The position numbers and the translations under genes were made by a program. The notes below the pieces were generated by a model that searched no databases, was not told the DNA's origin, and was given only the letters and a program-made list of their open reading frames with translations. A stretch of 6,651 bases of DNA from Planctomycetota bacterium (GTDB taxonomy: Bacteria; Planctomycetota; Phycisphaerae; UBA1845). Below, piece after piece: positions 1-5,569 of the stretch. Within the stretch, counting starts at the first letter, position 1; every line of letters begins with the position of its first letter. The stretch is taken from assembly GCA_022566435.1 (NCBI GenBank), contig JADFIX010000005.1, positions 1 to 6,651 on the forward strand. Reading direction: 5' to 3'.

Positions 1-638
1 CTTGACCGGAGCGACTTGGAATCGCCGTCCCATAGGGCGATATACCGACTCGCCCGGACTTCAACGTCCAGGCCGAAGTGTGTGCAGACGACGTAGGCGA
101 CGCACTCGGCTTCAAGTTCCGCGATAGAGCGTGTGAGCGGTCCGCGATCTTCCCAGTGCATCGCTTCGTGCGCCAATTCGTGAGCGAGCGTCTTGGCTTG
201 TTGTCCGGTCGGGTGCGAGTCGTCAATCTCGACGCTTCCCCGCTTCGACGCTCCAAACGCACCGCACGGTAGGGATTGAAACCGTACGACAATCTCGCGT
301 CGCTCGGCTACCCGAACCAGGTCCGCGAGTAGCCAATCGGCTGTGTCGTCAATCGTCGGCACGTCTTTCACATCCACCGGAACGAGCGGACGATCCGAAT
401 CAAAACTCTCGCTCGTCACGTCGAGTCGCGCGGTCGTACGATACACCTTCGGCTGGTTCATGATCGATTCGACCAGCTTGGTGGCTCGCCCTAGACAAAG
501 CACCAGCACGCCGGACGCCGCCGGGTCGAGCGTTCCGGCGTGGCCGCTCTTTCGCACTTTGGTAATCGAGCGCACCTTATAGAGCGCTTTGGCGGAGGTG
601 ATGCCGGTCGGTTTGTCGAGATTGATGAGTCCGTCCAA
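1..638 (-). CDS. TruB N-terminal half joined in frame to an ImmA/IrrE/ArdC-like zinc metallopeptidase (C-terminus off the window)
   Basis: I read 212 uninterrupted codons from a TTG at 638-636. An in-frame TGA lies a few codons upstream, and an AGGAG Shine-Dalgarno (653-649) sits 10 nt before the start. Residues 1 to about 98 match TruB, which makes pseudouridine 55 in the tRNA T-loop: LINLDKPTGITSAKAL at the start, GHAGTLDPAASGVL with the catalytic Asp at residue 38, and the KVYR substrate-site motif near residue 66. The TruB C-terminal half (later core motifs and PUA-type RNA-binding part) is absent. From about residue 99 the protein resembles the metallopeptidase domain of ArdC/ImmA proteins: KTLAHELAHEAMH with zinc-binding H153, E154 and H157, then IAELEAECVAYVVC supplying a probable third ligand (E176 or E178), then RASRYIALW. 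The frame was followed line by line with no shift. It may be a true fusion, a recombination product that kills TruB, or an assembly chimera. Both domain assignments are strong; the biological meaning is unknown. Confidence 0.8.
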   Translation of the reverse strand, partial: MDGLINLDKPTGITSAKALYKVRSITKVRKSGHAGTLDPAASGVLVLCLGRATKLVESIMNQPKVYRTTARLDVTSESFDSDRPLVPVDVKDVPTIDDTADWLLADLVRVAERREIVVRFQSLPCGAFGASKRGSVEIDDSHPTGQQAKTLAHELAHEAMHWEDRGPLTRSIAELEAECVAYVVCTHFGLDVEVRASRYIALWDGDSKSLRS

Positions 639-710
639 CGCGAATGAACTCCTGTTCGGTTCGAGATCAAATCAAGTCGTTAGCGCATTTCCGGTTTCTG
701 CGTTCCGAGC

Positions 711-728
711 CGCAGGCTTCAGCCTGCG
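711..728. repeat. Perfect 7-bp stem hairpin (REP-like)
   Basis: CGCAGGC, a TTCA loop and GCCTGCG form a perfect GC-rich hairpin in the gap between the lipoprotein stop and the TruB-like start. There is no adjacent T-run on either strand, so it does not look like an intrinsic terminator. It resembles the short dispersed hairpins common in planctomycete intergenic DNA. Confidence 0.5.
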
Positions 729-834
729 CGGTTTCTCGCCGTTCGATGCGTCGCGAAGGGCGGTCGACCCGGTATACGAAAACGGAGACTGCTCTAGTCA
801 GTCGGGGGTGCATCTCAAAAAAAGTGTCGTTTTC

Positions 835-877
835 GGGTGCCATGCGTACCGCGAAGCGGAAGCATGTCGAGCCGCCC
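835..877 (+). repeat. 43-nt REP-like hairpin repeat, copy A
   Basis: This copy matches bases 1283-1325 at 41 of 43 positions in the same orientation. The core folds as CATGCGT, a bulged A, CCGC, a GAA loop, GCGG and AAGCATG; one of the two differences breaks a base pair of the outer stem. It lies 19-61 nt beyond the stop codon of the lipoprotein gene. On the minus strand a run of seven T (about 817-823) follows some 10-20 nt later, so it might help end transcription, although the spacing is too long for a classical terminator. Confidence 0.7.
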
Positions 878-895
878 TCAAAATCCAATCGTCGT

Positions 896-1249
896 TCAAT
901 CGGATATCTTTTCAAACGTCGTTCGAACCTGTCCGTCCGGTCGATCATCCACCAGCGTCAGTTGTCCGCCTCCTTTGCGGCCGGAGAACACTTGGACAGG
1001 ACCGCCGGTCGTGCGAAGCGTCAGCCTCGATCCGTTCCAACCAAAATCGCCGGTCGTGGTTTGCCGTTTCGCGCCCTCGCCAGCGGTGGCCGTGTAGCGC
1101 TGCCCGTCGAACGTCATGGTTCGAATGACCCCCGTGGCGTCCGGCGGATCGATCTCGACGGCCCGCCATGTCCCCGAAAGAGACGCGCATCCGCCGACCA
1201 GCCAAAAACCCAATAGTGTCAAACTGGAACAATTCCTGAACAATGTCAT
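896..1249 (-). CDS. Small predicted lipoprotein of unknown function
   Basis: This 117-residue protein starts at the ATG at 1249. That start is chosen because it puts a lipoprotein signal peptide at the N-terminus: R5, a hydrophobic stretch SLTLLGFWL, then the lipobox-like LVGG with the lipidated Cys at residue 21. The longer frame back to 1375 would translate the neighbouring hairpin repeat and is unlikely to be used. After the signal, residues 22-117 read as alternating beta-type segments (SGTWRAVEI, RTMTFDGQRYTATA, GDFGWNGSRLTLRT, GGQLTLVDD). This suggests a small lipocalin-like or other beta-barrel fold anchored to a membrane. I do not recognise a named family. No strong Shine-Dalgarno is visible. 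The gene stands alone, 257 nt before the TruB-like start and divergent from fmdB, with a REP-like repeat on each side. Confidence 0.65.
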   Translation of the reverse strand: MTLFRNCSSLTLLGFWLVGGCASLSGTWRAVEIDPPDATGVIRTMTFDGQRYTATAGEGAKRQTTTGDFGWNGSRLTLRTTGGPVQVFSGRKGGGQLTLVDDRPDGQVRTTFEKISD

Positions 1250-1282
1250 TTTTCGTGTGCTTTCAACAGTTCCGGACATCGC

Positions 1283-1325
1283 GGGTGCCATGCTTACCGC
1301 GAAGCGGAAGCATGCCGAGCCGCCC
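1283..1325 (+). repeat. 43-nt REP-like hairpin repeat, copy B
   Basis: This is a direct copy of the element at 835-877 with two differences. Here the hairpin is intact: CATGCTT, a single bulged A, CCGC, GAA loop, GCGG, AAGCATG, giving 11 paired bases. It lies 34-76 nt upstream of the lipoprotein start codon. The two copies therefore bracket that gene in the same orientation. Confidence 0.75.
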
Positions 1326-1448
1326 GATCGTGGCGAATTCTGGCCTTTCACCTCGACACGGCTGCCCAGCAGCATAAGCTCGTGCCCTCCTGATCGGCAA
1401 GTGCTTTCCCGTGAGACGCCTCTTTCGCGGTATCGGCGGCGGATTTAC

Positions 1449-1558
1449 GGGTGGCACGGGCATGCCTTAGCTTGCCCGTGCGGACGTCGAAGGCAGCGCC
1501 GGCAAATCCCGATGCCCGGCCCGGTGATCATCGGTGTCCGTCGGGATCCGTGCCACCC
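1449..1558. repeat. About 110-nt element bounded by 11-bp inverted repeats
   Basis: GGGTGGCACGG at 1449-1459 is repeated perfectly in inverse as CCGTGCCACCC at 1548-1558. Nested at the left end is a 9-bp hairpin, GCACGGGCA (1454-1462) with TGCCCGTGC (1473-1481) around a 10-nt loop. A near-palindrome CCGGTGATCATCGG lies in the right half. The arrangement resembles a REPIN or small non-autonomous element. No coding potential is apparent. Confidence 0.55.
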
Positions 1559-1623
1559 TTGAAACGCTGCTCATTTACCGATCGAGGGCCCTTCGACCCT
1601 GCCACCACCATTTGTGACCGGTG

Positions 1624-1652
1624 TTGCGGCGGAGATAGTGTGGTTCTATACT
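1624..1652 (+). promoter_or_regulatory. Candidate sigma-70-type promoter for the fmdB operon
   Basis: TTGCGG (1624-1629) and TATACT (1647-1652) are separated by 17 nt, and the predicted start is about 45 nt before the fmdB ATG. An imperfect inverted repeat, GCGGCGGAG (1626-1634) against CTCCGCACCGC (1651-1661, two-base bulge), brackets the promoter spacer and could be an operator. This is motif matching only. Confidence 0.4.
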
Positions 1653-1703
1653 CCGCACCGCAGCTTCCATCGTTGTGAATTTTCCGTGGAGCGCATCGCC
1701 TCA

Positions 1704-1928
1704 ATGCCCGTTTACGAATATCGTTGCATGCAATGCGACAGTCAATTCGAGGATTTCTCGCGTACGATGGTTTCGCGCGCGTCGCCGGTGTGTCCATCAT
1801 GCGGATCGGCGAAAGTGGAGCGCCGAATCAGCGTCTTTTCGGCGCGGCAGCATGTCGCGGCAAATCCCCGGCCGGGAGGTTCGCCTTGCGGCCGATGCGG
1901 TGATCCTGACGGCCCTTGTTCACCTTAG
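1704..1928 (+). CDS. FmdB-family small zinc-ribbon protein
   Basis: This 74-residue protein opens with MPVYEYRCMQCDSQFE, the hallmark of the FmdB (putative regulatory protein) zinc-ribbon family. Two CxxC knuckles, C8/C11 and C30/C33, should bind one zinc ion. The family typically has about 60-110 residues, so the length is normal. The tail is low in complexity and ends CGRCGDPDGPCSP, which adds three more cysteines. The ATG at 1704 is chosen over the upstream in-frame start at 1614 because the family begins exactly at MPxYEY. A weak GGAG lies 12 nt before it. The molecular role of the family is poorly defined; it was first linked to formamidase and amidase gene clusters. Here it is the first gene of a probable operon, with the next gene starting 18 nt after its stop. 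Confidence 0.85.
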   Translation: MPVYEYRCMQCDSQFEDFSRTMVSRASPVCPSCGSAKVERRISVFSARQHVAANPRPGGSPCGRCGDPDGPCSP

Positions 1929-1946
1929 ATTCTTGGGAGCTACGTA

Positions 1947-2402
1947 TTGTCCAAGCAGGTTGAATCATCCGTGCTTCGCGCACCGCTTGCCGGTTTTCTG
2001 GCTTGGGTTATTCCGGGGCTTGGGCATATATACCTCGGTCATCGGGCACGCGGACTTCTTCTCATGGCCACCATCACCGCGACTTTTTGGAGCGGTGTGG
2101 CGATCGGCGGCGTCGCCGGTACGGTCAACCCTGAGACACGCAAGCTCTGGTTCGTCGCTCAGTTGTGTACTGGTGGCAACACGCTTGCGGCAGCGAGTTT
2201 GACCAGACGGGTGATGGCCAAGCTGCCACGATCTCAATCCGCGCCTTATCTGGGGCACTGGTCGGCCATTGATATCGGCGTGCACTACACGGGTGTCGCC
2301 GGGCTTTTGAACTTGCTGGTGATACTCGATGCCATCGCTCGGGCCGATGGGCCGGGCACGGGTCGGCGGAATAAACGCCAAACGCCGCAGGGATCGCAAT
2401 GA
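1947..2402 (+). CDS. Small 'PGLGHxYLG' membrane protein (possibly the planctomycete family DUF6677)
   Basis: This 151-residue protein starts at a TTG, supported by GGGAG (1935-1939) seven nt upstream. Residues 12-30 form a hydrophobic segment containing PGLGHIYLG, a motif shared by TM2-like and related small membrane proteins. Residues about 36-58 form a second membrane segment, and residues about 105-128 (HYTGVAGLLNLLVIL) a third. The tail is basic and probably cytoplasmic (GRRNKRQTPQ). I recall a planctomycete family of this type under the name DUF6677, but the label needs a profile search. The function is unknown. It lies 18 nt after fmdB and overlaps the next gene by 4 nt, so the three genes are probably co-transcribed and this pair is translationally coupled. 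Confidence 0.75.
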   Translation: MSKQVESSVLRAPLAGFLAWVIPGLGHIYLGHRARGLLLMATITATFWSGVAIGGVAGTVNPETRKLWFVAQLCTGGNTLAAASLTRRVMAKLPRSQSAPYLGHWSAIDIGVHYTGVAGLLNLLVILDAIARADGPGTGRRNKRQTPQGSQ

Positions 2403-2632
2403 ACCAATTTCTTCTCGCCAATGTGTTTACGACAGCCGTCCAGCTCACCGGAGGCCAGCGTTTTTTGCTCATGTTTCCACTGTGTCTGAGCGTGGCGCTC
2501 GTCTACAAGACCACTCGTTGCGAATCTTTGCGAGACGTGCCGGTGTCCGCTCTGGTGCTGTGGGTGACAATCGTCTTGGGGATGTACACCGTCGGTTTCG
2601 GTCTGTGGGCTCTGTATTCCGTGATGGTTTGA
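2399..2632 (+). CDS. Small membrane protein, translationally coupled
   Basis: This 77-residue protein starts at an ATG that overlaps the previous gene's TGA as ATGA. AGGGA (2389-2393) lies 5 nt upstream, so the start is well supported. Two membrane segments are visible: residues about 22-37 (FLLMFPLCLSVALVY) and about 49-74 (VSALVLWVTIVLGMYTVGFGLWALY). A short charged loop, KTTRCESLRD, lies between them. I do not recognise a family. The tight coupling suggests that its product acts with the PGLGH membrane protein, perhaps as a partner subunit. This is inferred from gene order alone. Confidence 0.7.
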   Translation: MNQFLLANVFTTAVQLTGGQRFLLMFPLCLSVALVYKTTRCESLRDVPVSALVLWVTIVLGMYTVGFGLWALYSVMV

Positions 2633-2636
2633 GGCA

Positions 2637-2697
2637 CGTGTGCGACCGTTATTCGCCCCCGTTGTTCGTGTGCGATCGTTATTCGCCCCGAAGGGGC
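2637..2697 (+). repeat. Two 23-nt direct repeats (30-nt period) ending in a hairpin
   Basis: Bases 2637-2659 and 2667-2689 match at 22 of 23 positions (C2646 against T2676). The second copy runs straight into a short hairpin, GCCCC GAA GGGGC (2685-2697). The array begins 5 nt after the stop of the small membrane protein gene. It looks like partial tandem duplication of a REP-like hairpin. Confidence 0.6.
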
Positions 2698-2771
2698 AGC
2701 CACATGGTAGCCCAGGGCAACGCCTCGTTCCAGCACTTGGTTGTCCGCATCTGGCATAAGTGGCTTGGCCC

Positions 2772-2903
2772 GCCGTAGTACTGGTTGTGCCCGCGTACCT
2801 TGCGAACCAATGCGACATGTTGATCTCGTATGGGCTGGTGGCGGTGACGACGACACCAATCCGAGATCGCTCGGACCCCACGGGCCAGACGGTCGCTTGC
2901 CGT
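2772..2903 (-). pseudogene. Remnant of a group II intron-type reverse transcriptase/maturase (C-terminal segment)
   Basis: Read on the minus strand, this 44-codon stretch gives TASDRLARGVRAISDWCRRH followed by RHQPIRDQHVALVRKVRGHN and QYYG. This matches the pattern of the thumb/maturase domain X region of group II intron reverse transcriptases, where a 'kta..R...Al..i..WCr.nRH.p...Q...L..KlrGhy.YYG' run is characteristic. No catalytic YADD core is present upstream and no proper C-terminus follows; after YYG the frame drifts into unrelated repeat-like sequence. I see no group II intron domain V hairpin in the next 130 nt. It is therefore a decayed fragment. The assignment comes from recalled family pattern and has not been searched. 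Confidence 0.6.
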
Positions 2904-2986
2904 CTGTTGTCCCTGCGCCCTTCGCACCGCGCTTCGTCTCCTTCGCTTGGTGCTACCGCTCCGGATGCCGCCTGGTTCGCTCCTTC

Positions 2987-3013
2987 GCAGACGTGGGGCA
3001 ATCATACGTCTGC
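2987..3013. repeat. 8-bp stem hairpin beside the IS left end
   Basis: GCAGACGT (2987-2994) and ACGTCTGC (3006-3013) pair perfectly around an 11-nt loop. The hairpin ends 37 nt before the left terminal repeat of the insertion sequence. There is no T-run, so a terminator role is doubtful. Confidence 0.4.
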
Positions 3014-3050
3014 AGGCCAGGACATTGGGTCCAGCTGCCCTTCTGCCGCT

Positions 3051-3065
3051 TTAGCCCGAACTTTT
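3051..3065 (+). repeat. IS left terminal inverted repeat
   Basis: TTAGCCCGAACTTTT is the inverse of 5023-5037 with no mismatch. The next base on either side breaks the match. It sits beyond the 3' end of the transposase gene. Confidence 0.8.
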
Positions 3066-3132
3066 TTCCTAGGATCCCGATAAAGCCTTGTGGTTAGGCG
3101 GGTTAGGTGAATTTGGACTGCGCGCTTTCTGG

Positions 3133-4887
3133 CTACGGGGCGTGGGGAACGCCGAGCAGGTCCAGGGCGCGGGCTTGTAGGACGGTGGGCTGGGTCAGGA
3201 CGTAGAACGCCTGCGACGATCCGCGTATGCGCGCTCGGTTTTTGGCAAGGGTACCGAGATCCTCGAGCAGCGTTCGGAAGCTGTGGACCGGTTCGTCGTC
3301 GTCCGTTCGTTTACGCTGGTCCTTCCGGGCGGCTACCTTGGAACGGGGCGCCGGAGCCACGATCGACTTGCGATCACGTTCCGCCTCGGCCCGTTCGTGA
3401 TCGTCGAACAGGATCGGTGCCAGCTTCTTACGCATGTGCCATTCGACGTAGTAGGCCATCATGCAAAGGAAGACATGCGTCCCAATGCGATCGTCGAGCC
3501 AGTGGTAGATCGGACGGATCTTCAGATCCATCGTCTTGAAGCAACGGAAAGCCCGTTCGACTTTCGCCAGGTCTTTGTACGCCCGAACCACATCCTCCGA
3601 GCCCATCGTCTCTGATGCCACGGACGTGCGAATGACATACAATCCGTCTAGCGCCGTCTCCTGGGCGATCTTGTTCTCGTCTCGGCGGTAGGAGAAGCGT
3701 TCTTCGCCAATGTCCAGAACGAAGTGCTTGCCGACCTTGAATCGATTGACGATCTTCCCGACGCGCAGGCCGATCTTGTCTTGGCCCCGAAGACGTCGCT
3801 TCTCCCGCGTCGTGGCCGCGACGATCTGGTCCAACACCTTTTCGGTGGCCACCAGAAGTTCGTCGCGTTTGCGCGCCCGTTCATCCGCCAGCAGTGGATT
3901 GCGGCAGACGATGAGCCGTTCACCCGGATAGTCGGGAGAGTGGACCGTCACCAGGTCCCGGTCATCAAACAGTGAAGGCTCGATCACCTTCTGCGAGGCG
4001 AGCTTCTTGATGTTGTCGGCCCGCAGAGCGGTGATCCAGTCCAGCCCGTCGACGTCACGCAGTTCCTGGTCAATCCGCTTGCTGGTGATCATGCCGCGGT
4101 CGCCGACGAACACCACACGCTGGATGCCGAACCGCCGGCGGACTTTCTTGATCTGCGCACCCAAGGTCTTGGGATCCGCCGTGTTGCCCTGGAACACCTC
4201 CACCGCGATCGGACATCCGTCCGCATTGCACAGCAATCCGTACACAATCTGCGGCACGCCTCGCTTGCCGTCGCGGTTGTACCCGTAGTCCACCAGGCCC
4301 GAGCACCGCCCGGTGTAGTAGCTGCCGGATACGTCGTAAAGCACCAGCGTGCCATCAGCCAAGTGCCGCCTGGCAAGCTTGGTCTCGATGCGTGGCTGTC
4401 GCTTGCCCAGCCAATCCAGGGCCCCGTACAACTCTCTTTCGTGAACGTCCTCGATCCCCAGCTCGAGGGATAGGCTCGTGCCGGCAGTCTCGCTCTTGAA
4501 GGCGCGGGCCGTCGCCAGCTTGGATCCCGGGCTGATCACCCGGGCGACGATCATTCCGATGGCCAGGTCTCGCTCGCGGGACGGCCGGGAGGCGAGTATC
4601 TTGTCGACGCCGAGACCCCGCAGGCTCCCCAAGACGGCGGCCACGTGCCCATGCGGGAGGGTGCGCACGATGTCCCACTGCCCGCCCTCGTCGGGTGGTT
4701 GCCCTCGCAGCCGTCGTCGAATGGTGTCGATCAGGTCGGGCGGCAGATGGGACAGGTTACCGAGCGTCTGATGCTTGACCTTCCCGTTCTTTCGGTAGGA
4801 TCGTCGCAGGAGATGGGTCTGATAGAGCTTTCCTTTGTAGGTGCGCCTCGTGGTGGCTACGTGTACTGCGCCGTTTCTGCTTGGCAT
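3133..4887 (-). CDS. IS1634-family DDE transposase
   Basis: This 584-residue protein belongs to the IS1634 group of IS4-superfamily DDE transposases, which cut and rejoin the element's ends. Counting from the ATG at 4887, the first catalytic Asp is D185 in LVLYDVSGSYYTG, the second is D263 in VVFVGDRGMITS, and the Glu is E444 in YKDLAKVERAFRCFK, which fits the IS4 Y-(2)-x-(3)-E-(6)-K signature. The N-terminal 100 residues are basic and probably bind the inverted repeats. A DUF4277-like or helical spacer precedes the catalytic core, and a basic insert lies near residues 500-530. A GTG at 4902 would add five residues but overlaps the -10 box of the apparent promoter, so the ATG is preferred. 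No frameshift or stop is present. Confidence 0.92.
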   Translation of the reverse strand: MPSRNGAVHVATTRRTYKGKLYQTHLLRRSYRKNGKVKHQTLGNLSHLPPDLIDTIRRRLRGQPPDEGGQWDIVRTLPHGHVAAVLGSLRGLGVDKILASRPSRERDLAIGMIVARVISPGSKLATARAFKSETAGTSLSLELGIEDVHERELYGALDWLGKRQPRIETKLARRHLADGTLVLYDVSGSYYTGRCSGLVDYGYNRDGKRGVPQIVYGLLCNADGCPIAVEVFQGNTADPKTLGAQIKKVRRRFGIQRVVFVGDRGMITSKRIDQELRDVDGLDWITALRADNIKKLASQKVIEPSLFDDRDLVTVHSPDYPGERLIVCRNPLLADERARKRDELLVATEKVLDQIVAATTREKRRLRGQDKIGLRVGKIVNRFKVGKHFVLDIGEERFSYRRDENKIAQETALDGLYVIRTSVASETMGSEDVVRAYKDLAKVERAFRCFKTMDLKIRPIYHWLDDRIGTHVFLCMMAYYVEWHMRKKLAPILFDDHERAEAERDRKSIVAPAPRSKVAARKDQRKRTDDDEPVHSFRTLLEDLGTLAKNRARIRGSSQAFYVLTQPTVLQARALDLLGVPHAP

Positions 4888-4893
4888 ACCGAT

Positions 4894-4921
4894 ACTATAC
4901 ACGACAAAAGTTAGTTGTCAA
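4894..4921 (-). promoter_or_regulatory. Transposase promoter, predicted to give a leaderless mRNA
   Basis: On the minus strand TTGACA (4921-4916) and TATAGT (4899-4894) are separated by 16 nt: a perfect -35 and a one-mismatch -10. Only 6 nt separate the -10 from the ATG at 4887, so transcription should begin at or next to the A of the start codon. No ribosome-binding site is possible in such an mRNA. Confidence 0.65.
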
Positions 4922-4925
4922 GAAG

Positions 4926-4934
4926 TTATCCACA
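4926..4934 (+). promoter_or_regulatory. Perfect DnaA box next to the transposase promoter
   Basis: TTATCCACA matches the DnaA box consensus TTATNCACA at every position. It lies 4 nt upstream of the -35 hexamer of the transposase promoter, inside the insertion sequence. DnaA binding here could repress or time transposase expression. IS50 and Tn5 carry a DnaA box at one end, so there is precedent for DnaA acting on an IS4-superfamily element. Confidence 0.5.
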
Positions 4935-5022
4935 ATTTAGTGGCTACAAATCTGCAAAACGAAAATCGCCCTAACCCCTTGTCACTTCAGCAGTTAAACC
5001 AAAAAAATGGCCAAAATCAGCG

Positions 5023-5037
5023 AAAAGTTCGGGCTAA
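5023..5037 (-). repeat. IS right terminal inverted repeat
   Basis: AAAAGTTCGGGCTAA is the perfect complement of the left end at 3051-3065. It marks the promoter-side boundary of the insertion sequence, 135 nt upstream of the transposase ATG. Confidence 0.8.
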
Positions 5038-5569
5038 GCAAGCTGAGCCGGACTCGCAGATCGCGGATTCAAGTCTCGAATTGACCTCAAGAGTCACGAA
5101 TCTAGTCCGTTCGGGCTCTTCGTTAGTGATTGCAGCGGTCTGAACTTCGCGCGGACAGGAGGGTGCGCGTTGTCAACATTCTTCCGTTTGCATTCTTAGT
5201 GCAGGCACTGCCACGCCGGACAAAGGAATCCAAATCCTGCGTGTCCGGTCACTTGGCCGGTATTGGTTCGCTAACTGGAACGTCGGACGGCGCCCGGCAC
5301 TGAGTCGAACCCGTTTCGGTGTCCATTGTCCGGTATATGGCGGTCACCGGTAAGGACAGCCTTCGCTTCCTGCCGTTTCAGGACATCTAAAATTTCATTC
5401 TGCGATCTTGACTGGGGTCTACCTCACGAATGCTGTTTTCCGAGAGTGTTTGAATCCTGTCAATCGTCGTAGTTGGATGGCAATCTGTCATGTCAACACA
5501 ATCGGCGGCGGGCGGTGTCTTGACCGGGCACCTGGGGCCGCCAGTTCACCGTTTCGATTGTCTCGAAAT

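Larger units (their letters stand above)
1250..1703. other. Divergent intergenic region with repeats and a candidate promoter
   Basis: This 454-nt gap separates the minus-strand lipoprotein gene from the plus-strand fmdB operon. It contains the 43-nt REP-like copy B (1283-1325), a larger inverted-repeat element (1449-1558) and a candidate promoter (1624-1652). The open frames in it are short and translate repeat sequence, so I see no gene. Confidence 0.55.
2633..3050. other. Repeat-rich gap with mobile-element debris
   Basis: No intact gene is visible in these 418 nt between the membrane-protein operon and the insertion sequence. They hold two copies of a 23-nt repeat, a GCCCC/GGGGC hairpin, a decayed reverse-transcriptase fragment on the minus strand (2772-2903) and an 8-bp stem hairpin (2987-3013). 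No convincing terminator for the operon is visible. Confidence 0.55.
3051..5037 (-). mobile_element. IS1634-family insertion sequence (IS4 superfamily), about 1,987 bp
   Basis: The ends are defined by a perfect 15-bp inverted repeat, TTAGCCCGAACTTTT at 3051-3065 and its complement at 5023-5037. One transposase gene fills most of the interior: 67 nt lie between the left repeat and its stop codon, and 135 nt between its ATG and the right repeat. The length suits the family. Comparing the flanks at several possible end positions gave no matching target duplication beyond 2 bp. The copy may therefore be old, rearranged, or inserted without a retained duplication. The transposase frame is intact, so the element could be active. 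Confidence 0.8.

Noticed and set aside
589..1216. Long plus-strand open frames of 179 and 190 codons
   Set aside because: They run antisense to the lipoprotein gene and across REP-like repeats, with arginine- and serine-rich translations typical of shadow frames in GC-rich DNA.
1250..1375. N-terminal extension of the lipoprotein to an ATG at 1375
   Set aside because: The extra 42 residues translate the hairpin repeat at 1283-1325, and the extension would bury the signal peptide.
1675..2202. 175-codon plus-strand frame overlapping fmdB and the PGLGH gene
   Set aside because: It is a second frame over two well-supported genes; its translation is basic and shows no family features.
2741..2778. 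Plus-strand peptide VVRIWHKWLGPP resembling the group II RT ending RxWxKWL
   Set aside because: It lies on the opposite strand from the RT remnant and is too short; probably coincidence.
2886..2906. CAGACGG/CCGTCTG hairpin as a terminator
   Set aside because: There is no T-run, and it falls inside the reverse-transcriptase remnant, where it is explained by codons.
2285..3001. 238-codon minus-strand frame
   Set aside because: It is antisense to the membrane-protein genes and in a different frame from the reverse-transcriptase similarity; composition looks non-coding.
5286..5340. Possible minus-strand tRNA from a GGGTTCGACTC T-loop-like motif
   Set aside because: No matching T stem, anticodon arm or acceptor stem can be formed around it.
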